A stretch of 12,362 nucleotides of DNA from Candidatus Thorarchaeota archaeon. GTDB taxonomy: Archaea; Asgardarchaeota; Thorarchaeia; Thorarchaeales; Thorarchaeaceae. Position numbers and translations under genes: made by a program. This document shows positions 1 through 7,387 of the stretch, piece after piece. The stretch is taken from positions 1 through 12,362 of the forward strand of contig JAEORG010000074.1 in NCBI GenBank assembly GCA_016841005.1, written 5' to 3'. The notes under the pieces were generated by a model. That model was not told where the DNA came from. It worked only from the letters and a program-made list of their open reading frames with translations, and ran no database searches. The stretch's first letter is position 1. Each line of letters opens with the position of its first letter.

Positions 1-816
1 ACGAGTGTCTATGGTGAGATCAAAGGAGAGGATGGTGTACAGGGAACTCTGGAAGAGATTCACTACCAAGGGCTACGACTCAACAGCTATAGCGGCGAAT
101 ACGTTCTTGGTATACTAATCTTGGAGAAGGAAATCTCACCAATACTGAGAGATCGACTACAGTTCTTCGTAGAGTTGTTTGAGAACGAGTATGATATACA
201 CCTGAAGGGATGGACAGGAATTGTTGACTGCTTCGATCCAGAATGGATTGTCTCAAATCTAATGACTGCATTTGGATATAGCTGGATAGTACCCCATACA
301 ATTGATGATACTACTAAGATGAATGGTACCGAGAAGAAAATAATAGGCTATATCAAAGCTTCACTTGGAGAAAAACTCGAAAGAGAATTCAGCATAAGCG
401 ATTACCTCCAACCGATTGCTAGAATGCTGAAAATTTCAGAAGCTGAAGTGCTTGATATATTCATCAAAATGGAAGAAAAGGACATTATTAAACCAATTAG
501 TGTTCATTCTATTCTGCTAAGACAAGGTCTTGGTCTGTCTGGTGTTGATAATGGGTTCACGATGGAATACACGGAACTGACTGAAGAGCCTGAGGAAATA
601 ATTCAGGATGAAACTCAAAAAGAGGAAATTAAACCTGAAGAACCAGAACCTTCTGTAGAAGAAACCGAAACTGAGGTAGCTGAACCAGAAGTGGAACCAA
701 TTGAAGAAGAAGCAACTGAACCTGAGAAGGAAATAGACCAACGTGAAAAGTTCGTTGCAGAGGTTGAATCTCTTCTGAAGAAAGTAAAAGAACTAGAAGA
801 CGATAATTCTGAGTGA
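1..816 (+). CDS. Longin/roadblock-like protein with winged-helix segment, acidic linker and C-terminal helix (5' partial)
   Basis: The reading frame is open from base 1 with no stop, so the true start lies left of the window; the TTG at 121 falls inside a continuous domain and is unlikely to be the start. 271 residues are visible. Residues 1-100 alternate strands and helices in the style of archaeal longin/roadblock-like domains, including the pattern L-R-L-N-S-Y-S-G-E-Y followed by a helix and 'LKGWTG'. Residues about 111-165 look like a winged helix. Residues about 191-247 (bases 571-741) are a Glu/Pro/Thr-rich, strongly acidic linker, and the last 24 residues form a charged helix that could be a coiled coil. 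Longin and roadblock folds often bind small GTPases, which are abundant in Asgard archaea; a role in GTPase regulation or as a scaffold is inference. The stop overlaps the next gene's GTG by four bases. Domain assignment is from pattern only. Confidence 0.75.
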   Translation, partial: TSVYGEIKGEDGVQGTLEEIHYQGLRLNSYSGEYVLGILILEKEISPILRDRLQFFVELFENEYDIHLKGWTGIVDCFDPEWIVSNLMTAFGYSWIVPHTIDDTTKMNGTEKKIIGYIKASLGEKLEREFSISDYLQPIARMLKISEAEVLDIFIKMEEKDIIKPISVHSILLRQGLGLSGVDNGFTMEYTELTEEPEEIIQDETQKEEIKPEEPEPSVEETETEVAEPEVEPIEEEATEPEKEIDQREKFVAEVESLLKKVKELEDDNSE

Positions 817-1247
817 TTCCAAAACACTCGGAGCAAAGAACACTTATCAAGCAGTCAGCACGCACAGAAATAGAGGCTGTAACATTGCCCTGGGACATTG
901 AGAATTATCACATTGTGGACGGTCGAGTTCTAAATGTGGATATTGCAATTCCACTGATGGAATTCCTCTATACAAATATAGATGACGTCAAAGAGGCATG
1001 GCTAGATATGCTTGGGCAGTTTGTATCTGAAGAACCTGGATTTGAAATATCTTGGACGATGCAACCAAGAAAGGAAAAGGCTCTTGTCACAATAAAGATT
1101 GCGAAATCTGGAGAGCTATCCAAGTTCACTGATGCAGAAACAAAAGGGGCTATCGGAGCTGTCGATGCATTATTCGATGAAAAGAAGAAACCAAAAAAGA
1201 AAGCCTCCAAACCCAAAAAGAAGACGACAACGAAGAGTAAGAAATGA
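813..1247 (+). CDS. Small hypothetical protein with lysine-rich C-terminal tail
   Basis: I do not recognise this 144-residue protein. The GTG start is in the GTGA overlap with the stop of the preceding gene, which implies translational coupling; no good Shine-Dalgarno site is visible, as fits re-initiation. Residues 20-120 look like one compact alpha/beta domain (WDIENYHIVDGRVLNVDIAI, then a helix around residues 56-70, then strands near 77-96). Residues 124-144 are a disordered basic tail with 13 lysines in 21 residues plus Pro, Thr and Ser. Such tails bind nucleic acid, acidic proteins or membranes. Since the upstream partner carries a long acidic linker, an interaction between the two products is plausible, but this is inferred only from charge and coupling. 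There is no signal peptide and no membrane segment. Confidence 0.75.
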   Translation: MIPKHSEQRTLIKQSARTEIEAVTLPWDIENYHIVDGRVLNVDIAIPLMEFLYTNIDDVKEAWLDMLGQFVSEEPGFEISWTMQPRKEKALVTIKIAKSGELSKFTDAETKGAIGAVDALFDEKKKPKKKASKPKKKTTTKSKK

Positions 1248-1261
1248 ATCAACCATTCATC

Positions 1262-2596
1262 TTATTCTGAAATGGGGATTAGGTTTGATCCATTTTCAAT
1301 TAGCACAATCTTCGATTGTGTACCGTATTTCTTAACAGCCATTTCCAAACCCTCTTGAGGATCTCGTACCGCTGTAGCATGAAGTTTCTCAGAAACTAAC
1401 GATTCACGGAGTCTTGAGCAGATAATGAGATTTCTTGATTCAAGAACACGCCAGAAGAACCTAGATCTATCCATCCCAAACTCAAAATTTGTTTCTCCGA
1501 AAACTTGTAAATCCTTTTCAGAATCAATAGAGGAGATACCTTTCACAAAACCTTCGTATCCAGGACCATGAGGACACTCAGCGACTAAGATAATCGAACC
1601 TCCAGTTCTTGTAGCAACTAATCCTGCATAAAGACTTGGTATCGCGTCGTAAAGAGTACCATCAAAACCTCTCCCACCTGCGCCTACAATAGCAATGTCC
1701 GCTCTACGACTCAGTTTGACTTCTGCGAGTTCATTGGAGAACTTGCTAGCTTCTCTCCAGGAGTTATGAACATCGCCTACTACAATTTGTGCTATCACTC
1801 CATGATTGTCTTGTACTGTGTTAATGGAAAGTTCAGGAGGACAAAAATCGGTCACGTCACTTAATGCTCTGTGTAAATCATCGTTAGCCAGTTTCGGAAG
1901 TATATCTCGTCTGAATATCAATTTCTGTAATTTCAAAGAAGTAGTCTTATCTGATATCCCAAGAGCGATTGTTGATACGCCGCCTGTGGAACCTGTAAAG
2001 ATGCTAGGCATAGTTGGACTGATTAGAAAACGTAGAGAGGCATTAGTGAAAATTGAGTTAAAATTAACGGGGATTGATTGAGCAGGAGTATCACCCATGT
2101 ACTGAAATGAATCCTTTCGTCGTTCATCATGAATATGAATCTGGCATTCGGTTTTACCAGGGTTTCCGAGATAATCTAGGACAACCTCCAAATCCTTTCG
2201 AGCATATGGTGGAAGAAGTAACAGCAGTGAGAGAGAGGATTGTGGAATAGCGTGAGTCTGAAGAGCTTTGAACAATGCAGAAATGATGGTTTCAGGATTC
2301 CTGCATCTGAGCGGGTCATCAATAGCTACGACGATATCAGATTCTTTTGGGGTTTCTGCTGCAATTGCTCTAAGAACACCTGAAGATTCAATCTCATTGA
2401 AAACTTGATTTTCTATATCAGGAGGCGAAACAACCTTCTTTCCTCGTAGGTTTTCGATTGTATGATAAAATTCTGTATCTAATGGAAGAAAACCATCTCC
2501 ATAAGGAATCTCCAATCTCATTTCTCCGTCCCGTAACTTCGTGATAATTCCACTACTTAAGCTTGTCAAGATTATATGTTGCCTATATTTCATCAT
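1262..2596 (-). CDS. LarA/DUF2088-family protein (nickel lactate racemase homologue) lacking catalytic residues
   Basis: The 444-residue product follows the two-domain LarA layout and has about the usual length. Family features: IDDPLRCRNPE (residues 92-102) matches the N-terminal DDxTRpTP motif; MGDTPAQSIPVNFN matches the 'lGxTxxGtPv' stretch; the C-terminal half has the DIAIVGAGGRGFDGTLYDA and GGSIILVAECPHGPGYEGF segments. In known LarA enzymes two His act as acid/base catalysts and a Lys anchors the nickel-pincer cofactor. Here GTHR aligns with PYAR (His replaced by A132), PHxxAGxSGG with PSIFTGSTGG (His replaced by S198) and GGRK with GGVS (Lys replaced by S208). Racemase activity is therefore unlikely. 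No larB, larC or larE is adjacent. Start: ATG at 2596 lies 7 bases after GGAGTGAT (2611-2604); a GTG at 2608 or an ATG at 2593 are alternatives. The stop is 14 bases from the end of the convergent gene. Confidence 0.85.
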   Translation of the reverse strand: MMKYRQHIILTSLSSGIITKLRDGEMRLEIPYGDGFLPLDTEFYHTIENLRGKKVVSPPDIENQVFNEIESSGVLRAIAAETPKESDIVVAIDDPLRCRNPETIISALFKALQTHAIPQSSLSLLLLLPPYARKDLEVVLDYLGNPGKTECQIHIHDERRKDSFQYMGDTPAQSIPVNFNSIFTNASLRFLISPTMPSIFTGSTGGVSTIALGISDKTTSLKLQKLIFRRDILPKLANDDLHRALSDVTDFCPPELSINTVQDNHGVIAQIVVGDVHNSWREASKFSNELAEVKLSRRADIAIVGAGGRGFDGTLYDAIPSLYAGLVATRTGGSIILVAECPHGPGYEGFVKGISSIDSEKDLQVFGETNFEFGMDRSRFFWRVLESRNLIICSRLRESLVSEKLHATAVRDPQEGLEMAVKKYGTQSKIVLIENGSNLIPISE

Positions 2597-2630
2597 ACAA
2601 CTTATCACTCCACATGTATTTTACACATGA
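2597..2630. promoter_or_regulatory. Very short divergent control region with CATGT-N7-ACATG inverted repeat
   Basis: Only 22-34 bases separate the starts of the LarA-like and membrane-protein genes, depending on the start chosen. The region contains the inverted repeat CATGT (2613-2617) and ACATG (2625-2629), spaced by seven AT-rich bases, and a minus-strand Shine-Dalgarno-like GGAGTGAT at 2611-2604. CTATATTT at 2583-2590 could be the TATA element for the plus-strand gene. The minus-strand sequence TAAAATAC (2623-2616) could serve the LarA-like gene, giving a very short or absent leader. The dyad could be an operator for both genes, but the arms are short. Confidence 0.35.
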
Positions 2631-3407
2631 GTGAAGAATGGAATGAAGAGAATTGACCAGATATTTGGATTTTCAATTGTTGTGATTCTGTTCTATTGGA
2701 TGCTAATCCTAATCATTCCAGACTTATTGGGTCCGATGGTCAGCATCTATTATTGGATGCAAAGTCTGTCTCTACTTGTTGGGTACCCTGGAGCGTTTAT
2801 TATTTCATTAATTGGAAACGTCACTGTGCTCTTTCCTTTTCCATACATAGGAGTCATATTCCTGCTTGGTGGGGCAAAAGCAGGGCCTGCAGGTCCTTTC
2901 TTTTTTGATCCTTGGTTGTTAGGCATCATAGGAGGTATAGGAGCGACAATTGGAGAAATGACTGGATATCTCCTAGGTTGGGGAGGATCAAGATTCGTGG
3001 AAGCAAATCAGAGTAGTGGCTTTCTTCGATTCATCCAAGAGTATCCAAGAACGACTCCACTTGTCCTGTGGTTCCTAGCAGTCACACCCCTTCCTGATGA
3101 TGTGTTAGTAATTCCATTGGGAATTGCTAAATATTCATGGAAGAAAGTTCTCATCCCTCAATTCATCGGTAAGACCATGTTTCTCACTGCAATAGCGTGG
3201 GCTGGAAATCTTGGACTTTCTTGGTTTGAAGCAGTTCTAATTGGAGATCCAACAAATCCAATATCAAAATCAATTGAGGTCATTGCGTTACTTCTTCTAG
3301 TTATTGGAATATTCATAGTTCTGAGGACAAACTGGTCTAAATATCTAGACATCCGAGAAAAAGAGCATCGAACCTATCCTGATTCCGAGCCTGCAGAATC
3401 ACCATAA
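2631..3407 (+). CDS. VTT/DedA-type (SNARE-associated) integral membrane protein
   Basis: 258 residues with about six hydrophobic segments near residues 11-32, 52-82, 93-117, 142-163, 178-198 and 212-232, and a hydrophilic C-terminal tail. Segment 101-122 (GGIGATIGEMTGYLLGWGG) carries the conserved E-x2-GY-x2-G core of the VTT fold, and segment 148-170 has PLPDD followed by IPLGIAKYSW, which matches the second re-entrant half. Bacterial DedA proteins have conserved arginines before this second motif; they are missing here and replaced by PLPDD, so it is closer to the TVP38/YqaA-like branch. Family members act in lipid scrambling, membrane homeostasis or proton-coupled transport; the substrate here is unknown. 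Start: GTG at 2631 follows an in-frame TGA directly; ATG at 2643 is an alternative. The last 34 bases overlap the convergent gene. Confidence 0.82.
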   Translation: MKNGMKRIDQIFGFSIVVILFYWMLILIIPDLLGPMVSIYYWMQSLSLLVGYPGAFIISLIGNVTVLFPFPYIGVIFLLGGAKAGPAGPFFFDPWLLGIIGGIGATIGEMTGYLLGWGGSRFVEANQSSGFLRFIQEYPRTTPLVLWFLAVTPLPDDVLVIPLGIAKYSWKKVLIPQFIGKTMFLTAIAWAGNLGLSWFEAVLIGDPTNPISKSIEVIALLLLVIGIFIVLRTNWSKYLDIREKEHRTYPDSEPAESP

Positions 3408-4360
3408 CCTTTGAACAGCGATGCTCCTTTCTTCGTGATTTTTATGAAACCGTCTTGGAGTAGTTGACCGATTGTTCCCAAGTTAAGACCCTCTCTTATT
3501 GCCGGGGGAATGTTGATCATACCGATATCATTCATCTCAATTAATAGTTTGATAAATATAGCAAGTCGGTAGAGTTGAAGAAGACCGACACATTTCGTAA
3601 AAGACCTCTTCAAGCCTTCAATAAGACCATCTTTGGGATTTTGATATTCAACAAGAGCTCCTTCAATCTCCTTGAAAGTACAACACATGGTCTTCGAGTC
3701 ATCATCAGGGTTATCCATGAAATGGCCAGGTGCTTCAAGAGAGAATGGATCGATCAGTCGTCCTTCAATCTTCAGACGTGCCTCCTCATCAGGAATGCTC
3801 CACCATGAATCAAGATGCTGATCTGAGAGTGGCTGAATATTAAAATCAGAATCAATCTCAGACCTCCTCATATTCGAGTCTGGTAAAAAGGAGTGCCAAC
3901 CAGGTATTACTCTCAATCCTGGTCCCTCCTCTCGAGGAGAAGCCAAATCTAATCTTCGAGTGCAATAATGTACGAGATCATAGATTGCATACCTTGAGTT
4001 ACCTTCTAAGTAAATGAAGACTGGTTCATAATCAGCCTCATGAGTTGGGACAGCTTGATAATCCCAAACAAAGAGATACTGAAGACACATTCTGCCAGAC
4101 CGTCTATCTGTGACAACTCTTCCATAGACATTGATAAACTCTGTATCTTTTAGGGCTTCAAGAGTTTCTTCAGGAATATATTTTCCAAGACCAGATGCAA
4201 GAGCCATATCTGCAGTCCTTACTCCTGAAACAGGAGGCAGATTATCTCGTAACAACCTTTCATCAAATGTAGCAGTTAGTCCTTGAGCAACTTTATCAAA
4301 AGTGATATTGCTTTTCTTGATATTTGGTCGCAACATATCACCGAATCTCTTGGTAACCAT
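3374..4360 (-). CDS. Hypothetical protein with HEADYEP motif
   Basis: I do not recognise this 328-residue soluble protein. Residues 92-113 read CLQYLFVWDYQ, a short linker, then HEADYEP followed by the strand VFIYLEG; further on come VHYCTRRL and VIPGWHSFLPD. The combination of an aromatic strand, an H-x2-D-x-E motif and a later conserved-looking His recalls the metal-binding core of NPP1/Vps62-like beta-sandwich proteins (GHRHDWE type), but this is a pattern resemblance only. The C-terminal part ends with IGQLLQDGFIKITKKG, which looks like the wing of a winged helix. There is no signal peptide or membrane span. Start: ATG at 4360 sits 4 bases after GGTGAG (4370-4365), a match to the archaeal anti-Shine-Dalgarno; TTG at 4372 is the longer alternative. 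It overlaps the membrane-protein gene tail to tail by 34 bases. Confidence 0.75.
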   Translation of the reverse strand: MVTKRFGDMLRPNIKKSNITFDKVAQGLTATFDERLLRDNLPPVSGVRTADMALASGLGKYIPEETLEALKDTEFINVYGRVVTDRRSGRMCLQYLFVWDYQAVPTHEADYEPVFIYLEGNSRYAIYDLVHYCTRRLDLASPREEGPGLRVIPGWHSFLPDSNMRRSEIDSDFNIQPLSDQHLDSWWSIPDEEARLKIEGRLIDPFSLEAPGHFMDNPDDDSKTMCCTFKEIEGALVEYQNPKDGLIEGLKRSFTKCVGLLQLYRLAIFIKLLIEMNDIGMINIPPAIREGLNLGTIGQLLQDGFIKITKKGASLFKGYGDSAGSESG

Positions 4361-4364
4361 AGAA

Positions 4365-4391
4365 CTCACCAATTATTGAAAGGTTATAGGG
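4365..4391 (-). promoter_or_regulatory. Probable promoter and ribosome-binding site of the HEADYEP gene
   Basis: On the minus strand a TATA-like CCTATAACC lies about 28 bases before the ATG at 4360, and GGTGAG (4370-4365) lies 4 bases before it. The two signals conflict in part: a TATA this close would give a transcript starting at or near the ATG. At least one of them is probably not used as described. Confidence 0.3.
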
Positions 4392-4459
4392 TATTCGAAA
4401 AATCACTAGAAGAAAATGAGCGCCGCTTTCCAAACAACATGGATAGCGACAACTCATTT

Positions 4460-4849
4460 CTAGTCTGGACTGAACGCTAGATACACCTTACCAAATTGTC
4501 CGTGCTCATAATCAAGATGCACAGGAGTTCCTAGAATGATTTCCTCCGGTTTCTCAGGGTCATATCCCTTCAGTCTAGCTGTGACTCTAGTTCCTTCCTC
4601 TAACTCCACTATACCAACATAATAAGGAACCTCGGCTTGAAAGTCCTCGGGGGCAACATGAATAACCGTGAATGAGACTAACTTACCGTTTCCACTCACC
4701 TCAGTCCATTCCATTCTTGTGCTTCCGCAGCTATAACAGGTTCCTGAAGGAGGTGCAATGACCATTCCGCAGTCAACACATTTGTAGGCTCTAAAATTCT
4801 CTTCTTCAATGAATTTCTGATAAGCTTCTATCGTAGGGTTATCACTCAT
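4460..4849 (-). CDS. DUF35 zinc-ribbon/OB-fold acyl-CoA-binding protein (thiolase partner)
   Basis: 129 residues, the usual size for the family. An N-terminal helix (residues 5-20) is followed by a rubredoxin-like zinc ribbon, C24-V-D-C27 and C38-Y-S-C41, then an OB fold from about residue 50 (strands GKLVSFTVIHV, YYVGIVELEEG, TRVTARLKGY). DUF35 proteins bind the CoA substrate and bridge thiolase with downstream enzymes; in archaea the thiolase/HMG-CoA synthase/DUF35 complex channels acetoacetyl-CoA, and related proteins serve sterol side-chain thiolases and hydratases in bacteria. The ATG overlaps the thiolase stop in ATGA, so the two are translationally coupled and probably form a complex. 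No HMG-CoA synthase gene is in the window, so whether the complex works in mevalonate synthesis or in acyl-CoA breakdown is open. Confidence 0.93.
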   Translation of the reverse strand: MSDNPTIEAYQKFIEEENFRAYKCVDCGMVIAPPSGTCYSCGSTRMEWTEVSGNGKLVSFTVIHVAPEDFQAEVPYYVGIVELEEGTRVTARLKGYDPEKPEEIILGTPVHLDYEHGQFGKVYLAFSPD

Positions 4850-6018
4850 ACATCAGCCCTCCTCATTACATTGACAACACATGTAGCACCTGTTCCACCG
4901 AAGTTATGGACAACAGCGGAATTATGATTTGGTACTTGATTAGGACCTGCTTCTCCTCGAAGTTCTTTGTATGCTACAACAATTTGTTTGACACCTGTTG
5001 CACCCACAGGGTGTCCTACAGCTTTCAATCCACCCATCGGATTAATTGGATGATCTCCGTCTCTCTCAGTTACGCCATCTCTTACTGCATTGGCACCTTC
5101 TCCGGGTTTGAAGAAACCTATGTCTTCGCTAGCAATGATTTCAGCAATTGTGAAACAGTCATGGACAACAGCAAAATCCATGTCTTTTGCAGTCAGACCA
5201 GCCATATCATACGCAATTTTACTTGCTTTAACAGAGGATTCGAATGACGTAAGTTGAGTTCGATCGCTAAGGTTCATTGATGCTGACGCTTGACCACTTC
5301 CTACGATTTTTATTGGGAGATCAGTGTACTGCTTTGCTTTCTCATTCGACGTAAGAACAACCGCAGCTGCTCCATCTGAGATAGGAGAACAGTCGAAGAG
5401 GCGTAGAGGCCAAGCAATGAATCTTGGAGTCATTGCTTTCTCCATTGAGATCTCCTTCTGAAATTGTGCAAGTGGATTTGTTGAAGCATTCTTGTGTGCT
5501 TTTACAGCAACTCGTGCCAGGTCCTCAAGAGTAGTCCCATATTTATGCATATGAGCGACTGCAGCAATTGCAAACACACCAGGGAATGTAAGACCAATTG
5601 AAGATTCAAAATCATCATCCGCTGCAGCTGCTAACGCCTCTGTTGCGCGGTTTGTAGATACAGAAGTCATCTTCTCTACCCCAGCCACCAGAACAGTATC
5701 ATAAAGTCCAGATTCTATTGCCATGATACCAGCTCTGAGTGCAGTAGCACCAGATGCACACGCTGCTTCATGTCGAGTAGCTGAAATTCCTTTCATCCCT
5801 GCATAATCGAGAAGTAAAGGAGCAGTGTGTCCTTGATGAACAAGCATCTCTGGTATGAATGCGCCAATGAAGGCAGCTTGGATATCCTTCTTTGAAATAC
5901 CTGCCTGAGTAGTGGCTTTATCCACAGCCTCAGCAAACATTTCCCGCATACTTATTCCTTCCAGCGCTCCGAATTTTGTCTGAGCGCCACTCACGATGTT
6001 CGTATTTTTCAGAGGCAC
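4846..6018 (-). CDS. Thiolase-family acyltransferase (archaeal / SCP2-type acetyl-CoA C-acyltransferase)
   Basis: 390 residues, full length for the family. The nucleophile is C87 in HEAACASGATALRAG. Other active-site elements are HDCF (286-289), NPMGG followed by GHPVGATG with H336, and the C-terminal HNFGGTGATC (371-380). The HDxF motif and NxGGxG C-terminus are typical of the archaeal/SCP2 class, which needs a DUF35 partner. It condenses or cleaves 3-ketoacyl-CoA, most simply acetyl-CoA to acetoacetyl-CoA. The GTG start at 6018 is preceded by GGAGAG (6033-6028) at a 9-base distance and by a TTTTTATA promoter element. The gene is first in a two-gene operon with the DUF35 protein and divergent from an acyl-CoA dehydrogenase, which favours a beta-oxidation-like role, though mevalonate use cannot be ruled out. 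Confidence 0.93.
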   Translation of the reverse strand: MPLKNTNIVSGAQTKFGALEGISMREMFAEAVDKATTQAGISKKDIQAAFIGAFIPEMLVHQGHTAPLLLDYAGMKGISATRHEAACASGATALRAGIMAIESGLYDTVLVAGVEKMTSVSTNRATEALAAAADDDFESSIGLTFPGVFAIAAVAHMHKYGTTLEDLARVAVKAHKNASTNPLAQFQKEISMEKAMTPRFIAWPLRLFDCSPISDGAAAVVLTSNEKAKQYTDLPIKIVGSGQASASMNLSDRTQLTSFESSVKASKIAYDMAGLTAKDMDFAVVHDCFTIAEIIASEDIGFFKPGEGANAVRDGVTERDGDHPINPMGGLKAVGHPVGATGVKQIVVAYKELRGEAGPNQVPNHNSAVVHNFGGTGATCVVNVMRRADV

Positions 6019-6027
6019 TTTCGAAAA

Positions 6028-6072
6028 CTCTCCGATGTCGGATGACGAGCCGATGAAACGAGCTATAAAAAG
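6028..6072 (-). promoter_or_regulatory. Archaeal promoter and ribosome-binding site of the thiolase operon
   Basis: Read on the minus strand, CTTTTTATA (6072-6064) is a good match to the archaeal TATA box. A start site about 25 bases on, near 6041, would give a leader of roughly 20 bases that contains GGAGAG (6033-6028), 9 bases before the GTG start. The 155-base gap also has to hold the promoter of the divergent acyl-CoA dehydrogenase gene; the best plus-strand candidates are GAAATATTA (6106-6114) and TTAAATT (near 6130), both weak. Confidence 0.5.
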
Positions 6073-6173
6073 ATTGTAGATTTGACCTATTATTGATTAT
6101 TTGTGAAATATTACTCCTCTCCGAAGCTGTTAAATTGGGGAAGCATGGGTGAATTTCATTGAGTTGACAAATT

Positions 6174-7376
6174 ATGGACTTTTCATTATCTGAGAAGGAA
6201 CAGAAGCTTTTCGACAGAGCAAAAGAATTCGCTCGAGAGCATATTACACCCAAAGCTCTTGAACTGGAGAAACGCAAAGAGTTCCCTAAGGAGGTGGTTC
6301 AGAAGGCATTTGAAGCAGGGTTAATGAATTTACATATACCCACAGAAGCTGGAGGGCCGGGCCTCTCTCTTGTCGATGAAACTTTAGTTTCCGAAGCAAC
6401 TGGTTACGGATGTGCAGGTATTGCTACTTCAATAATGTGTAACAATCTTGCATTCGCCCCACTTGTGATAGGAGCGACGACGGAACAACTGCAGACCTAT
6501 GTCCAACCTCTTGTTACAGGAAAGGAGGCCAAATTTGGTGCATTCTGTCTCACAGAACGTAAAGCGGGGTCAGATGCAGGAGCTGTTCAGACTAGAGCGG
6601 AGCGAGATGGCGATGAATACGTCCTGAATGGTATGAAGTGCTGGATTACCAATGCCCCTGTTGCATCCCTCTATACAGTTTTTGCTACAACGCAACCGGA
6701 ATTGAAAACCAAGGGACTATCAGTATTTATGGTTCCAAAGGGAAAGGGAGTAAAGATTGGTCATGTGGAGAATAAGATGGGACAATGGAATTCAGTTCAA
6801 TCTGAAGTCATCTTTGAAGATGCTCGTGTCCCAAAGGAGTGCCTTGTAGGGAAAGAAGGTGAAGGTTTCAAGATTGCTATGAAGACTCTTGACAAAACCA
6901 GAGCCGGAATCGCAGCTATTGCAACTGGCGTAGCTCAGAGGGCTCTTGATGAAGCAGCGAAATTTGCAAACATTCGCCATCAATTTGGCCAACCCATTGG
7001 ACATTTTCAGGGCATTGGTTTCATGCTCGCTGATATGGGGTGCCGTGTTGCAGCATCAAGACAACTAACAAGATATGCAGCTTGGTTAGCTGATCAAGAT
7101 ATCCGGAATTCGAAGGACTCTGCATTTGCAAAATACTTTGCAGCTGATTCAGCAATGCAGAATGCAACTGATGCAGTTCAGATTCTAGGTGGTTATGGTT
7201 ATGCTGCGGAGTATGGCGTTGAGAAACTGATGAGAGATGCAAAGCTCCTTCAAATTTATGAGGGCACTAATCAAGTGCAACGGGTTGTTGCAAGTGGCGT
7301 CATTATGAAGGAAAGTGCAAACCTAGATACTGGTTTCCATGTCAAGTACGATGGAAAAGATGCTCCAGTAATGTAA
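6174..7376 (+). CDS. Acyl-CoA dehydrogenase
   Basis: 400 residues, complete. It oxidises acyl-CoA to trans-2-enoyl-CoA with FAD and passes electrons to a protein carrier. The N-terminal helical domain begins MDFSLSEKEQKLFDRAKEFA. The first family signature is CLTERKAGSDAG (125-136), with WIT at 157-159 near the flavin. RHQFGQPI (268-275) is the conserved FAD-contacting loop of the C-terminal domain, and QILGGYGY (336-343) is the second signature. The catalytic base is predicted as E363 in IYEGTNQ, the position used by short-, medium- and branched-chain enzymes. Chain-length preference cannot be read from the sequence. The ATG at 6174 has no clear Shine-Dalgarno site. No ETF genes are nearby; the cysteine-rich iron-sulfur protein follows on the same strand after a hairpin. 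Confidence 0.95.
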   Translation: MDFSLSEKEQKLFDRAKEFAREHITPKALELEKRKEFPKEVVQKAFEAGLMNLHIPTEAGGPGLSLVDETLVSEATGYGCAGIATSIMCNNLAFAPLVIGATTEQLQTYVQPLVTGKEAKFGAFCLTERKAGSDAGAVQTRAERDGDEYVLNGMKCWITNAPVASLYTVFATTQPELKTKGLSVFMVPKGKGVKIGHVENKMGQWNSVQSEVIFEDARVPKECLVGKEGEGFKIAMKTLDKTRAGIAAIATGVAQRALDEAAKFANIRHQFGQPIGHFQGIGFMLADMGCRVAASRQLTRYAAWLADQDIRNSKDSAFAKYFAADSAMQNATDAVQILGGYGYAAEYGVEKLMRDAKLLQIYEGTNQVQRVVASGVIMKESANLDTGFHVKYDGKDAPVM

Positions 7377-7387
7377 TTATTTCTCTT

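Noticed and set aside
571..741. Purine-rich, GAA-repeating DNA that could be taken for a tandem repeat
   Set aside because: It is the coding sequence of the Glu/Pro-rich linker; no exact repeat unit recurs.
517..898. Several minus-strand open frames opposite the acidic linker of the first gene
   Set aside because: The repetitive GAA/GAG codons of the linker produce stop-free antisense frames rich in Phe, Ser or Leu; no protein-like pattern or start signal is seen.
968..1252. Minus-strand open frame of 94 codons opposite the lysine-tail gene
   Set aside because: It is the antisense shadow of the Lys-rich plus-strand gene; its Phe-rich start mirrors AAG/AAA codons, and it has no ribosome-binding site.
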